Part shown: positions 27,180-39,328 of the stretch, in pieces
How the letters are laid out: the number at the start of each line of letters is the position of its first letter
Numbering within the stretch: the stretch's first letter is position 1
From: an uncultured Prevotella sp.
GTDB lineage: Bacteria; Bacteroidota; Bacteroidia; Bacteroidales; Bacteroidaceae
Length of the DNA: 63,531 bases
Reading direction: 5' to 3'
NCBI GenBank assembly: GCA_944319795.1
Contig: CALUFA010000013.1
Span: 1 to 63,531, forward strand
Translations under genes and position numbers: made by a program
The notes under the pieces: generated by a model
Seen by the model: only the letters and a program-made list of their open reading frames with translations
What the model was told of the DNA's origin: nothing
The model's database searches: none

Positions 27180-29250
27180 GGCAACATGGATTTGGTATCC
27201 GGGCGACTACGAGATTTGGCTCGGCAACAAAATGAACAACCGCCGCACCGACCGCGGTGCGTATTTTCCCCCGTTCTGGAAGCAGGACAGCCACTACGTA
27301 ACCGTAGAGTTCAGCAAGGCCGTCTGCCTGGCCGAGGACGAGACGTTAGACATAGCCACCGAGGGCGACTACAACATAAAGATTGACGGAAAGATGCTTT
27401 TCGGCATGCCAAAACAATTCGTATTGACAGCCGGCGAACACCGCATAAACATCAAGGTGCACAACCAAGCCGTTCCGCCAGCGCTTTACGTAAGCGGAAA
27501 GACCGTCGGCACGGACTCGACATGGAACGTAACGTTCGAGGACAAGGAGTGGATCGACGAGAGCGGAAAGGCCAGCGACACGTCGTCGACCGTCTACATG
27601 TCGGCCGGATGCTGGAATTTCGACGACATCAACGCCCGCCCCTCTGAGTTCAAACTCAGCCGCAGGCACGAGCAGGCCGTATCGTCCGCCGACGGACTTT
27701 ACGACTTCGGCCGCGAGACTTTCGGCTACGCAATCCTCCACGGGATAAAGGGCGACGGCTCTATCGACATCTATTACGGCGAAAGCGAAGAGGAAGCACG
27801 CGACAAGGAGCACTGCGAAACGTTGGACAAACTAACCGTAAAGGACGGCAGGATAACCGACCTCGCCACGGGAAAGACCACCGGTCTGACCGACGCCTAC
27901 GTCATGCAGAACAGCAAGGCGTTCCGCTACATTTACATAGAAACCGACGGATGCACGGTCGGCAACGTCAGCATGGACTACGAGTACATGCCTGAGACCG
28001 AGCACGGCACGTTCAAGTGCAACGACGAAGAGCTAAACCGCATTTGGGAAATCGGCGCGTACACAATGCAACTGACCTCGCGCGAGTTCTTCATCGACGG
28101 CATAAAGCGCGACCGTTGGGTGTGGAGCGGCGACGCGAGCCAAAGCTACCTGATGAACTATTACCTTTTCAACGACAACGAGATGGTAAAGCGCACCACA
28201 TGGCTGTTGGCTGGCAAAGCTCCCGTAACGAGCCACATCAACACCATAATGGACTATACGTTCTATTGGTTCAACTCCGTTTACGACTACTATCTTTACA
28301 GTGGCGACCGCCATTTCCTGACGCAAATATACCCGACGATGCAAACCTACATGGACTACGTGCTCGGACGGACCGACGAGGACGGAATGGTAGAGGGACT
28401 TACGGGCGACTGGGTGTTCGTAGATTGGGCCGACAAACCCATGGACAAGCAAGGGCAGCTGGCCTTCGAGCAAATACTTTTCAGGAAATCGCTTGAGTCG
28501 ATAGCCGCCGTAGCAGGCATCGTCGGCGACGGGGAAGGCGCATGCCGGTACAAGGAACTTGCCGACAAGCTCGGCGAAAAGCTCTTGCCCTACTTTTGGA
28601 ACGACGGGAAACAGGCCCTAATGCACAACCGCAAGGACGGCCGGCAGAGCACTGAAGTGTTCCGCTATCCCAACATGTTCGCCATAATGTACGGCTACCT
28701 CGACAAGGAGAGGCAAGAGGCCGTCAAGCGTTCGGTTATCCTCAACGACGACGTTCTCAGGATAACCACTCCTTACATGCGCTTCTACGAACTTGAAGCA
28801 CTGTGCATGCTCGGCGAGCAAGACCAAGTGATGAAGGAGATGAAGGCGTATTGGGGCGGCATGCTGCACGAAGGCGCAACGTCGTTTTGGGAGAAATACA
28901 ACCCCGACGAGCATGGTAGGGAGAAGTTGGCCATGTACGGCCGCCCTTACGGCAAGAGCCTCTGCCACGCCTGGGGCGCAAGCCCCATCTACCTGCTCGG
29001 CAGGTATTACCTCGGCGTAGAGCCTACCAAGCCCGGCTACGAGGAATATACGGTAAGGCCGACGCTCGGCGGACTTGAATGGATGGAAGGCAACGTGCCC
29101 ACTCCTTTCGGCACCGTCTACGTCAGGATGGACAAGAACACCGTCACCGTAAAGGCCGACGGAGGACGCGGCACGCTGATAATAGGCCGCGGAGAGAACG
29201 AGAAACATATTGAAATACAACCCGGAAAAGAAACTACTGTGAACTTATGA
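27163..29250 (+). CDS. Cytoplasmic GH78 alpha-L-rhamnosidase
   Basis: This 695-residue protein has the GH78 order: N-terminal beta-sandwich with carbohydrate-binding look (about residues 1-270), then an (alpha/alpha)6 catalytic barrel (about 280-600), then a C-terminal beta domain (YTVRPTLGGLEWMEG). The key block reads FIDGIKRDRWVWSGDA, a variant of the more common DCPQRDE form seen in part of the family. The general-base region GATSFWEKYNPDEHG carries the expected Glu. There is no signal peptide (MATTYKATWIW), so it acts in the cytoplasm, unlike its secreted neighbours. The start codon lies inside the MFS gene, and its stop overlaps the next start by four bases. Import followed by internal rhamnose removal is the simplest reading. 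Confidence 0.9.
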   Translation: MATTYKATWIWYPGDYEIWLGNKMNNRRTDRGAYFPPFWKQDSHYVTVEFSKAVCLAEDETLDIATEGDYNIKIDGKMLFGMPKQFVLTAGEHRINIKVHNQAVPPALYVSGKTVGTDSTWNVTFEDKEWIDESGKASDTSSTVYMSAGCWNFDDINARPSEFKLSRRHEQAVSSADGLYDFGRETFGYAILHGIKGDGSIDIYYGESEEEARDKEHCETLDKLTVKDGRITDLATGKTTGLTDAYVMQNSKAFRYIYIETDGCTVGNVSMDYEYMPETEHGTFKCNDEELNRIWEIGAYTMQLTSREFFIDGIKRDRWVWSGDASQSYLMNYYLFNDNEMVKRTTWLLAGKAPVTSHINTIMDYTFYWFNSVYDYYLYSGDRHFLTQIYPTMQTYMDYVLGRTDEDGMVEGLTGDWVFVDWADKPMDKQGQLAFEQILFRKSLESIAAVAGIVGDGEGACRYKELADKLGEKLLPYFWNDGKQALMHNRKDGRQSTEVFRYPNMFAIMYGYLDKERQEAVKRSVILNDDVLRITTPYMRFYELEALCMLGEQDQVMKEMKAYWGGMLHEGATSFWEKYNPDEHGREKLAMYGRPYGKSLCHAWGASPIYLLGRYYLGVEPTKPGYEEYTVRPTLGGLEWMEGNVPTPFGTVYVRMDKNTVTVKADGGRGTLIIGRGENEKHIEIQPGKETTVNL

Positions 29251-31889
29251 AAACAGCACGCAACCTACTGCTTTCAAGCATCGCAATCGTTTTAGCGAGT
29301 TGTGGAAGCACAACAACGAAAGTGACAAGCGAAAAGTCCGTACCGCAAACGCAATACGCCGCGTCGCTTGTAGACAAATATGTCCCCTCAATGCAGAAGG
29401 GATATAAGATAAACATTAGTGTGGCCGACGGTTCGGCAAACCTTCCTCAAGAAGGATTCACTATAACAAGGAAGGGCAAGAAAATCAACATCACCGGCAA
29501 CGACGCCTCCGGCGCCATTTACGGAACCAACCGCCTGCTCGAGTATTTCAACCAGTTCGGCACCCTCGAGACGCCTGAAATAATAGTCGACGCCCCCGAA
29601 ATGAAAATCCGCGGAGCATGCGTCGGCCTGCAGAAGACGGTCTACCTGCCCGGCCACAAAGTTTACGAGTATCCTTACACTCCTGAGAACTTCCCGTGGT
29701 TCTACGACAAGGAGTTGTGGATAAAGTACCTCGACATGCTCGCCGCCGACAACATGAACGCCGTTTTCTTGTGGAACGGCCACCCGTTTGCCTCGCTCGT
29801 CAAGCTCGAGGATTACCCATTCGCCGTCGAAGTAGACGACGCGACTATGGAAAAGAACCAGGAAATGTTCACGTTCCTCACCACCGAGGCGCAGAAACGC
29901 GGCATCCGCATAATCCAAATGTTCTATAACATCATTTTGTCGAAGCCCTTCGCCGACCATTACGGCATCGTTACGCAAGACCGCAACCGCCCCATCACGC
30001 CGCTGATCAGCGACTATACGCGCAAGAGCATAGCCGCCTTCATCGAGAAATACCCCAATGTGGGCTTCCTTATCTGCCTCGGCGAGGCTATGGCTACCAT
30101 CGAAGACGACGTTGAATGGATGACGAAGACGATCATACCGGGCATCAAGGACGGACTGAAAGCGTCGGGACGCACCGACGAGCCCCCAATCATCCTGCGC
30201 TCGCACGACACCGACGGGCCCCTCGTTCTGAAGGAGTCGCTACCGCTTTACAAGAACATCTACACAATGACGAAGTATAACGGCGAGTCGCTGACAACGT
30301 ATGAGCCTGGCGGACCGTGGGGAGAAACGCAGAAACAGCTTAGCAGCGTAGCTCCGATACACATCAGCAACGTGCACATCCTTGCCAACCTCGAGCCGTT
30401 CCGCTGGAGTTCTCCGGCCTTCACGCAAAAGGCCGTGCAAGCAATGCACCGCGTACACGGCGCAAACGGCCTGCACCTGTATCCCCAGGCAAGCTATTGG
30501 GACTGGCCGTACACGGCCGACAAGCTGCCCGGCGGACAGCGCCAGCTGCAGATTGACCGCGACTGGATGTGGTATGCGGCATGGGGACGCTACTCATGGA
30601 ACTGCCACCGCGGCGAGGACAAGGCTTATTGGGAAAAGCGCCTTGCCGACTATTACGGCACCGACACGCTCACGGCAAAGCGCATTATCGAAGCATACGA
30701 CGAGTACGGAGAGATTGCACCCAAGCTGTTGAGGCGCTTCGGCATCACCGAAGGCAACCGCCAGACGCTCCTTCTCGGAATGAAGATGAGCCAGTTGGTA
30801 AACCCATACAAGTACACCGTATATGAAGAGTTCTACCAAAGTTGCGGGCCAAAAGGCGAGAAACTTATCGAATACGTCGAAAAAGAATGGAAACACGAGA
30901 AGCACGAGGGCGAGCTTCCGCTCGATATCATTGACCAATGCGTAGCCCACGGCGACAAGGCTGTAGCCGCAATCAGCGGTCTTGAAGGCAAGATAACGAA
31001 GAACAAGGACGAGTTCAAACGCCTCGTGAACGACGTAAACTGCTATAAAGACTTCGCATACTCGTTCAAATACAAGGTGCTGGCAGCCCAGCAAGCCCTC
31101 AACTACAAGTGGAGCAAGGACGTAAACTATCTTAACAAGGCCGTTCCGCTGCTTGAAAAGAGCAACGAATATTACATGCAGCTCGTCAATAAGACAAAAG
31201 ACACCTATCTTTACGCCAACAGCATGCAGACGTCGCAACGCCGAATACCGGTCGGCGGAGACGACGGCAAGTTCAAGACATGGGAGGAAATGGTGCCCGT
31301 TTACGAAGACGAGCTTAACAGCCTGAAAGCCAACATCAAGATGCTCACATCCCCTCAAAAAGGGGACAACAGCAACGAGAATCTTGTAAAAGCGGAAAAC
31401 GCGGAGGTGAAACTCATCAGCAACTATAAGAGAATCAAGCTGACAAAGGGCGCTAAGCTCTTCGAAAACCGCGACGAAGCCATCGACTCGCTCGCTCCCG
31501 AGCTTGAAGGTCTTGAGGCGTTGGTGATGAACCGCGACACCACACGCATCCAGGGAGGCGTCGTTGAGTTTGAAACCGACAAGCCGGTGAAGATGCTCGT
31601 AGGCTTCTTCATCGACGACCAAAACAAGTTCGCGAGTCCTCCCAAACTCGAAATCGACGCAACCGGCAACGAGTTCGGTCAGGCCGAGCCTGTAATAAGC
31701 AACGCCATAAGCATGTCGAACATGCCGATTGTAAACATTCACGCATACCACTTGCAACCCGGACGCCACACAATCCGCCTGCCGAAAGGCATCATCATGG
31801 TGGCCGGATTTACCGATACCGACCTTAAGATACGCGACGCCAGGCTCAACGGACTGAGCAACGAGGTCGATTGGCTGTTCATGAAATAA
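29247..31889 (+). CDS. Lipoprotein glycosidase with GH67/GH20-like N-domain and TIM barrel
   Basis: The 880-residue protein has a lipoprotein signal (lipid Cys in VLASCGS). An N-terminal alpha/beta domain follows, of the kind found before GH67, GH20 and GH115 barrels (GNDASGAIYGTNRLLEYFNQ). The TIM barrel then shows EMKIRGACVGLQKTVYLPG, MNAVFLWNGHPFASLV, FLICLGEAMATIEDD and LHLYPQASYWDWPY. The C-terminal half is helical with a final beta domain. It could be an alpha-glucuronidase of the GH115/GH67 type, or a still unassigned family. GLU in LGEA is the best candidate catalytic acid. Its start overlaps the GH78 stop by four bases, and the next gene begins nine bases after its stop, so it belongs to a tightly coupled block. 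Confidence 0.72.
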   Translation: MKTARNLLLSSIAIVLASCGSTTTKVTSEKSVPQTQYAASLVDKYVPSMQKGYKINISVADGSANLPQEGFTITRKGKKINITGNDASGAIYGTNRLLEYFNQFGTLETPEIIVDAPEMKIRGACVGLQKTVYLPGHKVYEYPYTPENFPWFYDKELWIKYLDMLAADNMNAVFLWNGHPFASLVKLEDYPFAVEVDDATMEKNQEMFTFLTTEAQKRGIRIIQMFYNIILSKPFADHYGIVTQDRNRPITPLISDYTRKSIAAFIEKYPNVGFLICLGEAMATIEDDVEWMTKTIIPGIKDGLKASGRTDEPPIILRSHDTDGPLVLKESLPLYKNIYTMTKYNGESLTTYEPGGPWGETQKQLSSVAPIHISNVHILANLEPFRWSSPAFTQKAVQAMHRVHGANGLHLYPQASYWDWPYTADKLPGGQRQLQIDRDWMWYAAWGRYSWNCHRGEDKAYWEKRLADYYGTDTLTAKRIIEAYDEYGEIAPKLLRRFGITEGNRQTLLLGMKMSQLVNPYKYTVYEEFYQSCGPKGEKLIEYVEKEWKHEKHEGELPLDIIDQCVAHGDKAVAAISGLEGKITKNKDEFKRLVNDVNCYKDFAYSFKYKVLAAQQALNYKWSKDVNYLNKAVPLLEKSNEYYMQLVNKTKDTYLYANSMQTSQRRIPVGGDDGKFKTWEEMVPVYEDELNSLKANIKMLTSPQKGDNSNENLVKAENAEVKLISNYKRIKLTKGAKLFENRDEAIDSLAPELEGLEALVMNRDTTRIQGGVVEFETDKPVKMLVGFFIDDQNKFASPPKLEIDATGNEFGQAEPVISNAISMSNMPIVNIHAYHLQPGRHTIRLPKGIIMVAGFTDTDLKIRDARLNGLSNEVDWLFMK

Positions 31890-31898
31890 AACAAAGAA

Positions 31899-34800
31899 AT
31901 GGTAAAGAACATCTTATTCATACTGCTCCTGCTGGTTGCCGCCGACTCACAGGCTCAAAACAGACGCTCACGCAGGGCCAAGGCAGAGCCTAAAGTGCAG
32001 ACAGTTGTCAGCCAAGAGGAAATGCGCCGGGTATATGAAAAGGCGCGCACGCCTTACAAATACGGCCTGGTCGTAGCCCCAGAGAGCAACGACCGCAAGA
32101 TAGATTGCCCCACGGTGTTCCGCGAAGGCGACATGTGGTACATGACTTACGTGTGCTACAACGGCTCTAACGGCACAAACGGGCGCGGCTATGAAACGTG
32201 GCTCGCAAAGAGTAAAGACCTGCTGCACTGGGAAACATTGGGACGTGTCCTCGCCTTCGGCAACGAAGGCTGGGACATGAACCAGCGCGGCGGCTTCCCT
32301 TCGCTGATCGATTACGAATGGGGCGGCAGCTACAACATCCAAAAGTTCAAGGACCGCTACTGGATGACATACATCGGAGGGGCCGGCACAGGTTACGAAG
32401 CCGTAAACTCTCCGCTCAGCATAGGCTTAGCCTCAACCGAAGGCGACGTGACCAAAGCCCACTTGTGGGAGACCTACAAGAAACCCATTTTGTCGTATGA
32501 CGACAAGAACGCGCAGTGGTGGGAACGCATGACCCAGTACAAGAGCACCGTCTACATGGTAGACAAAGAGAAGTTCGGTTACCAGTTCATGATGTTCTAC
32601 AACGCCGGCGGAAAAGACGAAACCCACCCGAAAGGCGAGCGTGTGGGCATAGCTTTCTCAAACGACATGAAGAAGTGGCGGCGTTATGAAGGCAATCCCG
32701 TATTCGCGCACGACAGCGACGGAACCATAACCGGCGACGCGCAGATAGTAAAAATGGGCGACCTTTACGTGATGTTCTACTTCTCTGCGTTCAACCCAAC
32801 GCGCGAATACAACGCCTTCAACACGTTTGCGGCAAGCTACGACCTGATACATTGGACCGACTGGCAGGGCGAAGACCTCATCATTCCGTCAAAGCCTTAC
32901 GACGAGATGTTCGCCCACAAGAGTTGCGTAATTTACCACAACGGAGTGGTTTACCACTTCTATTGCGCCGTAAACAACAACGACCAGCGCGGCATAGCCG
33001 TAGCGACGAGCAAGCCGATGGGCAAGAGCGAGGTGAACTTCCCCCGTCCCAACGCCACCGGCAAACGCTTCACCGCCTCGCTAAACGACGACTGGGAAAT
33101 AACCTACGACCACAAAACTTTCACCAAGGACATACCTTACAACCTCGACGACTACTACGGAGCGTTGCAGAAGATACACGGCAACCTGCACGGACGCGCC
33201 GATTTCAAGAAGAAATTCACCGCCCCCAACATGGACGGCAAGCAGTATTTCATCCGCTTCGAGGGCGTAGGCACATACGCCGAAGTACTGCTCAACGGCA
33301 AACGCCTCGGCCGTTACGACATCGGGCGCACGACTAAGACCATCGACATAACCAACAACGTGCGCAAGGGAGAAGAGAACGAGCTTGAAGTAAGGGTGTC
33401 GCATCCGAAGGGAATCACCGACATGCCGTGGGTATGCGGCGGCTGCAGCTCTGAATGGGGCTTCAGCGAGGGCTCGCAACCGTTCGGCATTTACCGCCCC
33501 GTCGTGCTCGAAGTGACCGACAAGACAAGGGTTGAGCCGTTCGGAACACACATTTGGAACAACGTTACGGCCGACAGCCTGTTCGTCGAAACGGAAGTGA
33601 AGAACTACGGCAAGACCGCCGATACCATAAGCGTCATCAGCAAAATATGCGACAAGAGCGGCAAACAGGTAATCCGACTGACCGACAACATAACCCTGAA
33701 ACCGGGCGAAACGAGAATCATAAAACAGTCGTCGCCCATCAAGGACGCACGCCTTTGGAGCCCCGACGACCCTTACCTGTACACGCTCAACACAATCCTG
33801 AAGCGCAACAACAAGGCCACAGACGAGCTTGCCACGCCGTTCGGAGTGCGCACGTCGAGCTGGCCGCTGAACAGGAAGGACGGCGACCAACGCTTTTACA
33901 TGAACGGAAAGCCGATTTTCATCAACGGAGTGTGCGAATACGAGCACATGTTCGGGCAGAGCCACGCTTTCTCAGACGCGCAAATCGACGCACGAATAAA
34001 GGAAGTGAAGAACGCCGGCTTCAATGCGTTCCGCGACGCCCACCAGCCCCACAACCTGCGATACAAGGACCTTATCGACAAGGAAGGCATCCTGTGGTGG
34101 CCTCAATTCTCCGCCCATATATGGTATGATACGCCCCAATTCCGCGAGAGCTTCAAGCGCCACCTAAGACAATGGGTTAAGGAGCGCCGCAACTCGCCGT
34201 CGATCATACTGTGGGGACTGCAGAACGAGAGCACCCTGCCGGCCGACTTCGCACGCGAATGCATGGACATTATAAAGGAGATGGACCCGATGTGCGCCAC
34301 GATGCGCTTAGTGACTACTTGCAACGGAGGCGACGGAACCGACTGGAACGTCGTGCAGAACTGGAGCGGAACCTATGGCGGAAAACTCGAGAACTACGCC
34401 AACGAACTGAAACGCCCCGACCAACTGCTCAACGGCGAATACGGCGCATGGCGCACCGTGGGCAACCACACGGGCGAGCGTTACACCGAAGAGAAATTCT
34501 GCGACATACTCGAGCGCAAGGCACAGCTGGCCGAAAGCGTGAAAGACAGCGTGTGCGGACAGTTCCAATGGATACTGCAAAGCCATGACAACCCCGGCCG
34601 GCGCCAGGCCGACGAGGGCCTGAGGCGCGTCGACAAGGTTGGCCCGTTCAACCACAAGGGCATCTTCACGGCATGGGAACAGCCAACGGACGCGTTCTAC
34701 ATGTACAAGTCGCGCTACGTTCCGGCCGACGAAGAACCGATGGTTTACATCGTGCCCAACATCTCTACCGACAGCATACGCGTTTACAGCAACTGCGACT

Positions 34801-35942
34801 CCGTAGCCCTGAGTTGCGGATGGTGGAAAGAACAGAAGACGCGCGAAGAGAACACCACGCTCTACAAATGGCACAATCCGGAGCTGAAGGGCGACCTTCT
34901 CATCGCAACGGCTTACCACAACGGCAGACCCGTAGCCGCCGACACGCTGGCGATGCCCTCGTTCCGCACATGGAACGAACAGATACTGAAGCCTGCCGAC
35001 GGGTACCACTACCTGTATAACGTAAACTGCGGAGGCGACACCTACACCGACATATTCGCTACGGAGTGGACTCAGGACAACACGAAATGGTCGCGCTCAT
35101 GGGGCGGAAGGTTCCCGAAGGAAGTAAGCCCTTACCAAACGAGCCAGACATCAAACCCGCTGCTGCCCATATCCCCACTGTTCCGCACGTCGCGCTTCGG
35201 CCGCCACGAGCTGTCATACTCGTTCCCCGTGCGCCCCGGCGACTACCGCGTAGAGCTTTACTTCATCGAGCCGTGGTATGGTCCGGGCGCAAGCGAGACC
35301 ACCGACTATGAAGGCCTGCGCCTCTTCGACGTGGCCATTAACGACAGCACTTACATCGAAAACCTCGACATCTGGGCGCAGGCGCGCTACGCGAAGCCTT
35401 ACAAGCGAGTGCTCGACGTCCACGTACCGGGCGACAGGATTAAGATAGATTTCCCGAAAGTGAACGCCGGACAAGCCATAATCTCTGCGATAGCGATAGC
35501 CTCGAAAGACCCCGATTACGCCGCCGACTATCCCGTAATAGAGGACGACAGCCTGTGGCGCAACTTCGACAAGGACATCCTCGTGCAGATGCCAGACAGC
35601 CTGCTGCCGCCGCGCAACACCGGCGGAATCAGCGTGGACGGCATGATTAAGGACGGCGCTATGACGTGGAATTTCAACGTGGGCGTTGCGAGCGTTTACG
35701 CAATACGCTTCCGCTACTACAACCCCGAGGCGGAAAGGAACTTGCACGTCAAGATCACCGACCTCAACGGCGTAGTCTACAAAGAGGACGACATCACGTT
35801 CGTGAAGACACCAGAGAAGAAAACCAAGCGGCGCAACACCAGCATAACCACCGGCTCGCAGATAAACGCCGGCAGCTATGTGGTGACGCTGACGGGCGAG
35901 GGCATCGACAAGATGTTGTTCGACAAGCTGACGATTGAATAA
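31899..35942 (+). CDS. Beta-propeller + GH2 + malectin-like fusion enzyme
   Basis: A 1,347-residue secreted multi-domain protein with a signal peptide (cleavage near ADSQA). Residues about 50-390 form a five-bladed propeller like GH43/GH117/GH130/GH137 (DCPTVFREGDMWYMTY, FMMFYNAGGKDE, GDAQIVKMGDLYVMFYFSAF). Residues about 395-960 are a complete GH2 unit: jelly-roll sugar-binding domain, Ig-like domain and TIM barrel, with acid/base Glu777 (WGLQNES) and nucleophile Glu847 (NGEYGAW). From about 1010 a malectin-like module follows (YLYNVNCGGDTYTD), then a small beta domain. A propeller fused to GH2 recalls the RG-II enzyme that joins GH137 to a GH2 glucuronidase; that comparison is from memory. 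Two different bonds may be cut by one polypeptide. Confidence 0.85.
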   Translation: MVKNILFILLLLVAADSQAQNRRSRRAKAEPKVQTVVSQEEMRRVYEKARTPYKYGLVVAPESNDRKIDCPTVFREGDMWYMTYVCYNGSNGTNGRGYETWLAKSKDLLHWETLGRVLAFGNEGWDMNQRGGFPSLIDYEWGGSYNIQKFKDRYWMTYIGGAGTGYEAVNSPLSIGLASTEGDVTKAHLWETYKKPILSYDDKNAQWWERMTQYKSTVYMVDKEKFGYQFMMFYNAGGKDETHPKGERVGIAFSNDMKKWRRYEGNPVFAHDSDGTITGDAQIVKMGDLYVMFYFSAFNPTREYNAFNTFAASYDLIHWTDWQGEDLIIPSKPYDEMFAHKSCVIYHNGVVYHFYCAVNNNDQRGIAVATSKPMGKSEVNFPRPNATGKRFTASLNDDWEITYDHKTFTKDIPYNLDDYYGALQKIHGNLHGRADFKKKFTAPNMDGKQYFIRFEGVGTYAEVLLNGKRLGRYDIGRTTKTIDITNNVRKGEENELEVRVSHPKGITDMPWVCGGCSSEWGFSEGSQPFGIYRPVVLEVTDKTRVEPFGTHIWNNVTADSLFVETEVKNYGKTADTISVISKICDKSGKQVIRLTDNITLKPGETRIIKQSSPIKDARLWSPDDPYLYTLNTILKRNNKATDELATPFGVRTSSWPLNRKDGDQRFYMNGKPIFINGVCEYEHMFGQSHAFSDAQIDARIKEVKNAGFNAFRDAHQPHNLRYKDLIDKEGILWWPQFSAHIWYDTPQFRESFKRHLRQWVKERRNSPSIILWGLQNESTLPADFARECMDIIKEMDPMCATMRLVTTCNGGDGTDWNVVQNWSGTYGGKLENYANELKRPDQLLNGEYGAWRTVGNHTGERYTEEKFCDILERKAQLAESVKDSVCGQFQWILQSHDNPGRRQADEGLRRVDKVGPFNHKGIFTAWEQPTDAFYMYKSRYVPADEEPMVYIVPNISTDSIRVYSNCDSVALSCGWWKEQKTREENTTLYKWHNPELKGDLLIATAYHNGRPVAADTLAMPSFRTWNEQILKPADGYHYLYNVNCGGDTYTDIFATEWTQDNTKWSRSWGGRFPKEVSPYQTSQTSNPLLPISPLFRTSRFGRHELSYSFPVRPGDYRVELYFIEPWYGPGASETTDYEGLRLFDVAINDSTYIENLDIWAQARYAKPYKRVLDVHVPGDRIKIDFPKVNAGQAIISAIAIASKDPDYAADYPVIEDDSLWRNFDKDILVQMPDSLLPPRNTGGISVDGMIKDGAMTWNFNVGVASVYAIRFRYYNPEAERNLHVKITDLNGVVYKEDDITFVKTPEKKTKRRNTSITTGSQINAGSYVVTLTGEGIDKMLFDKLTIE

Positions 35943-35965
35943 TCGCCTGATATTCAACACATTGC

Positions 35966-36031
35966 AAAAGGCGGCCTTTTATCGGACAAAAGGCCACCTT
36001 TCAGCGTATAAAAGACCGCCTTTCGCAATGC
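35966..36031. repeat. 22-bp palindromic repeat array (three units)
   Basis: Three 22-base units start at 35966, 35988 and 36010. The first is AAAAGGCGGCCTTTT plus spacer, almost a perfect palindrome; the second and third vary in the core. The array occupies most of the 170-base gap between the fusion gene and the next GH2 gene. Period and core match the arrays at 25578 and 51103. Confidence 0.85.
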
Positions 36032-36106
36032 CGTTTACCGTCTTCCGCATTACGGGCGACGGCTCTACCGGCAAAGAAACATTACCTGAAACAATATAAC
36101 GAATAA

Positions 36107-39214
<3,108 letters not shown>

Positions 39215-39328
39215 AAAGGTAAAAAAATATTAACGAAGAGTGAAGAACGGAGAGTTAAGAACCTGATTGCCCATGCAATTTCACTTACAACTTTACTCCT
39301 TACCCCTTTACTCCTAAACAAAACAGAT

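Noticed and set aside
30594-31769. 391-codon minus-strand frame opposite the 880-residue lipoprotein gene
   Set aside because: Antisense shadow: hydrophobic Val/Leu-rich composition without domain logic, and the plus-strand gene is part of a coupled operon.
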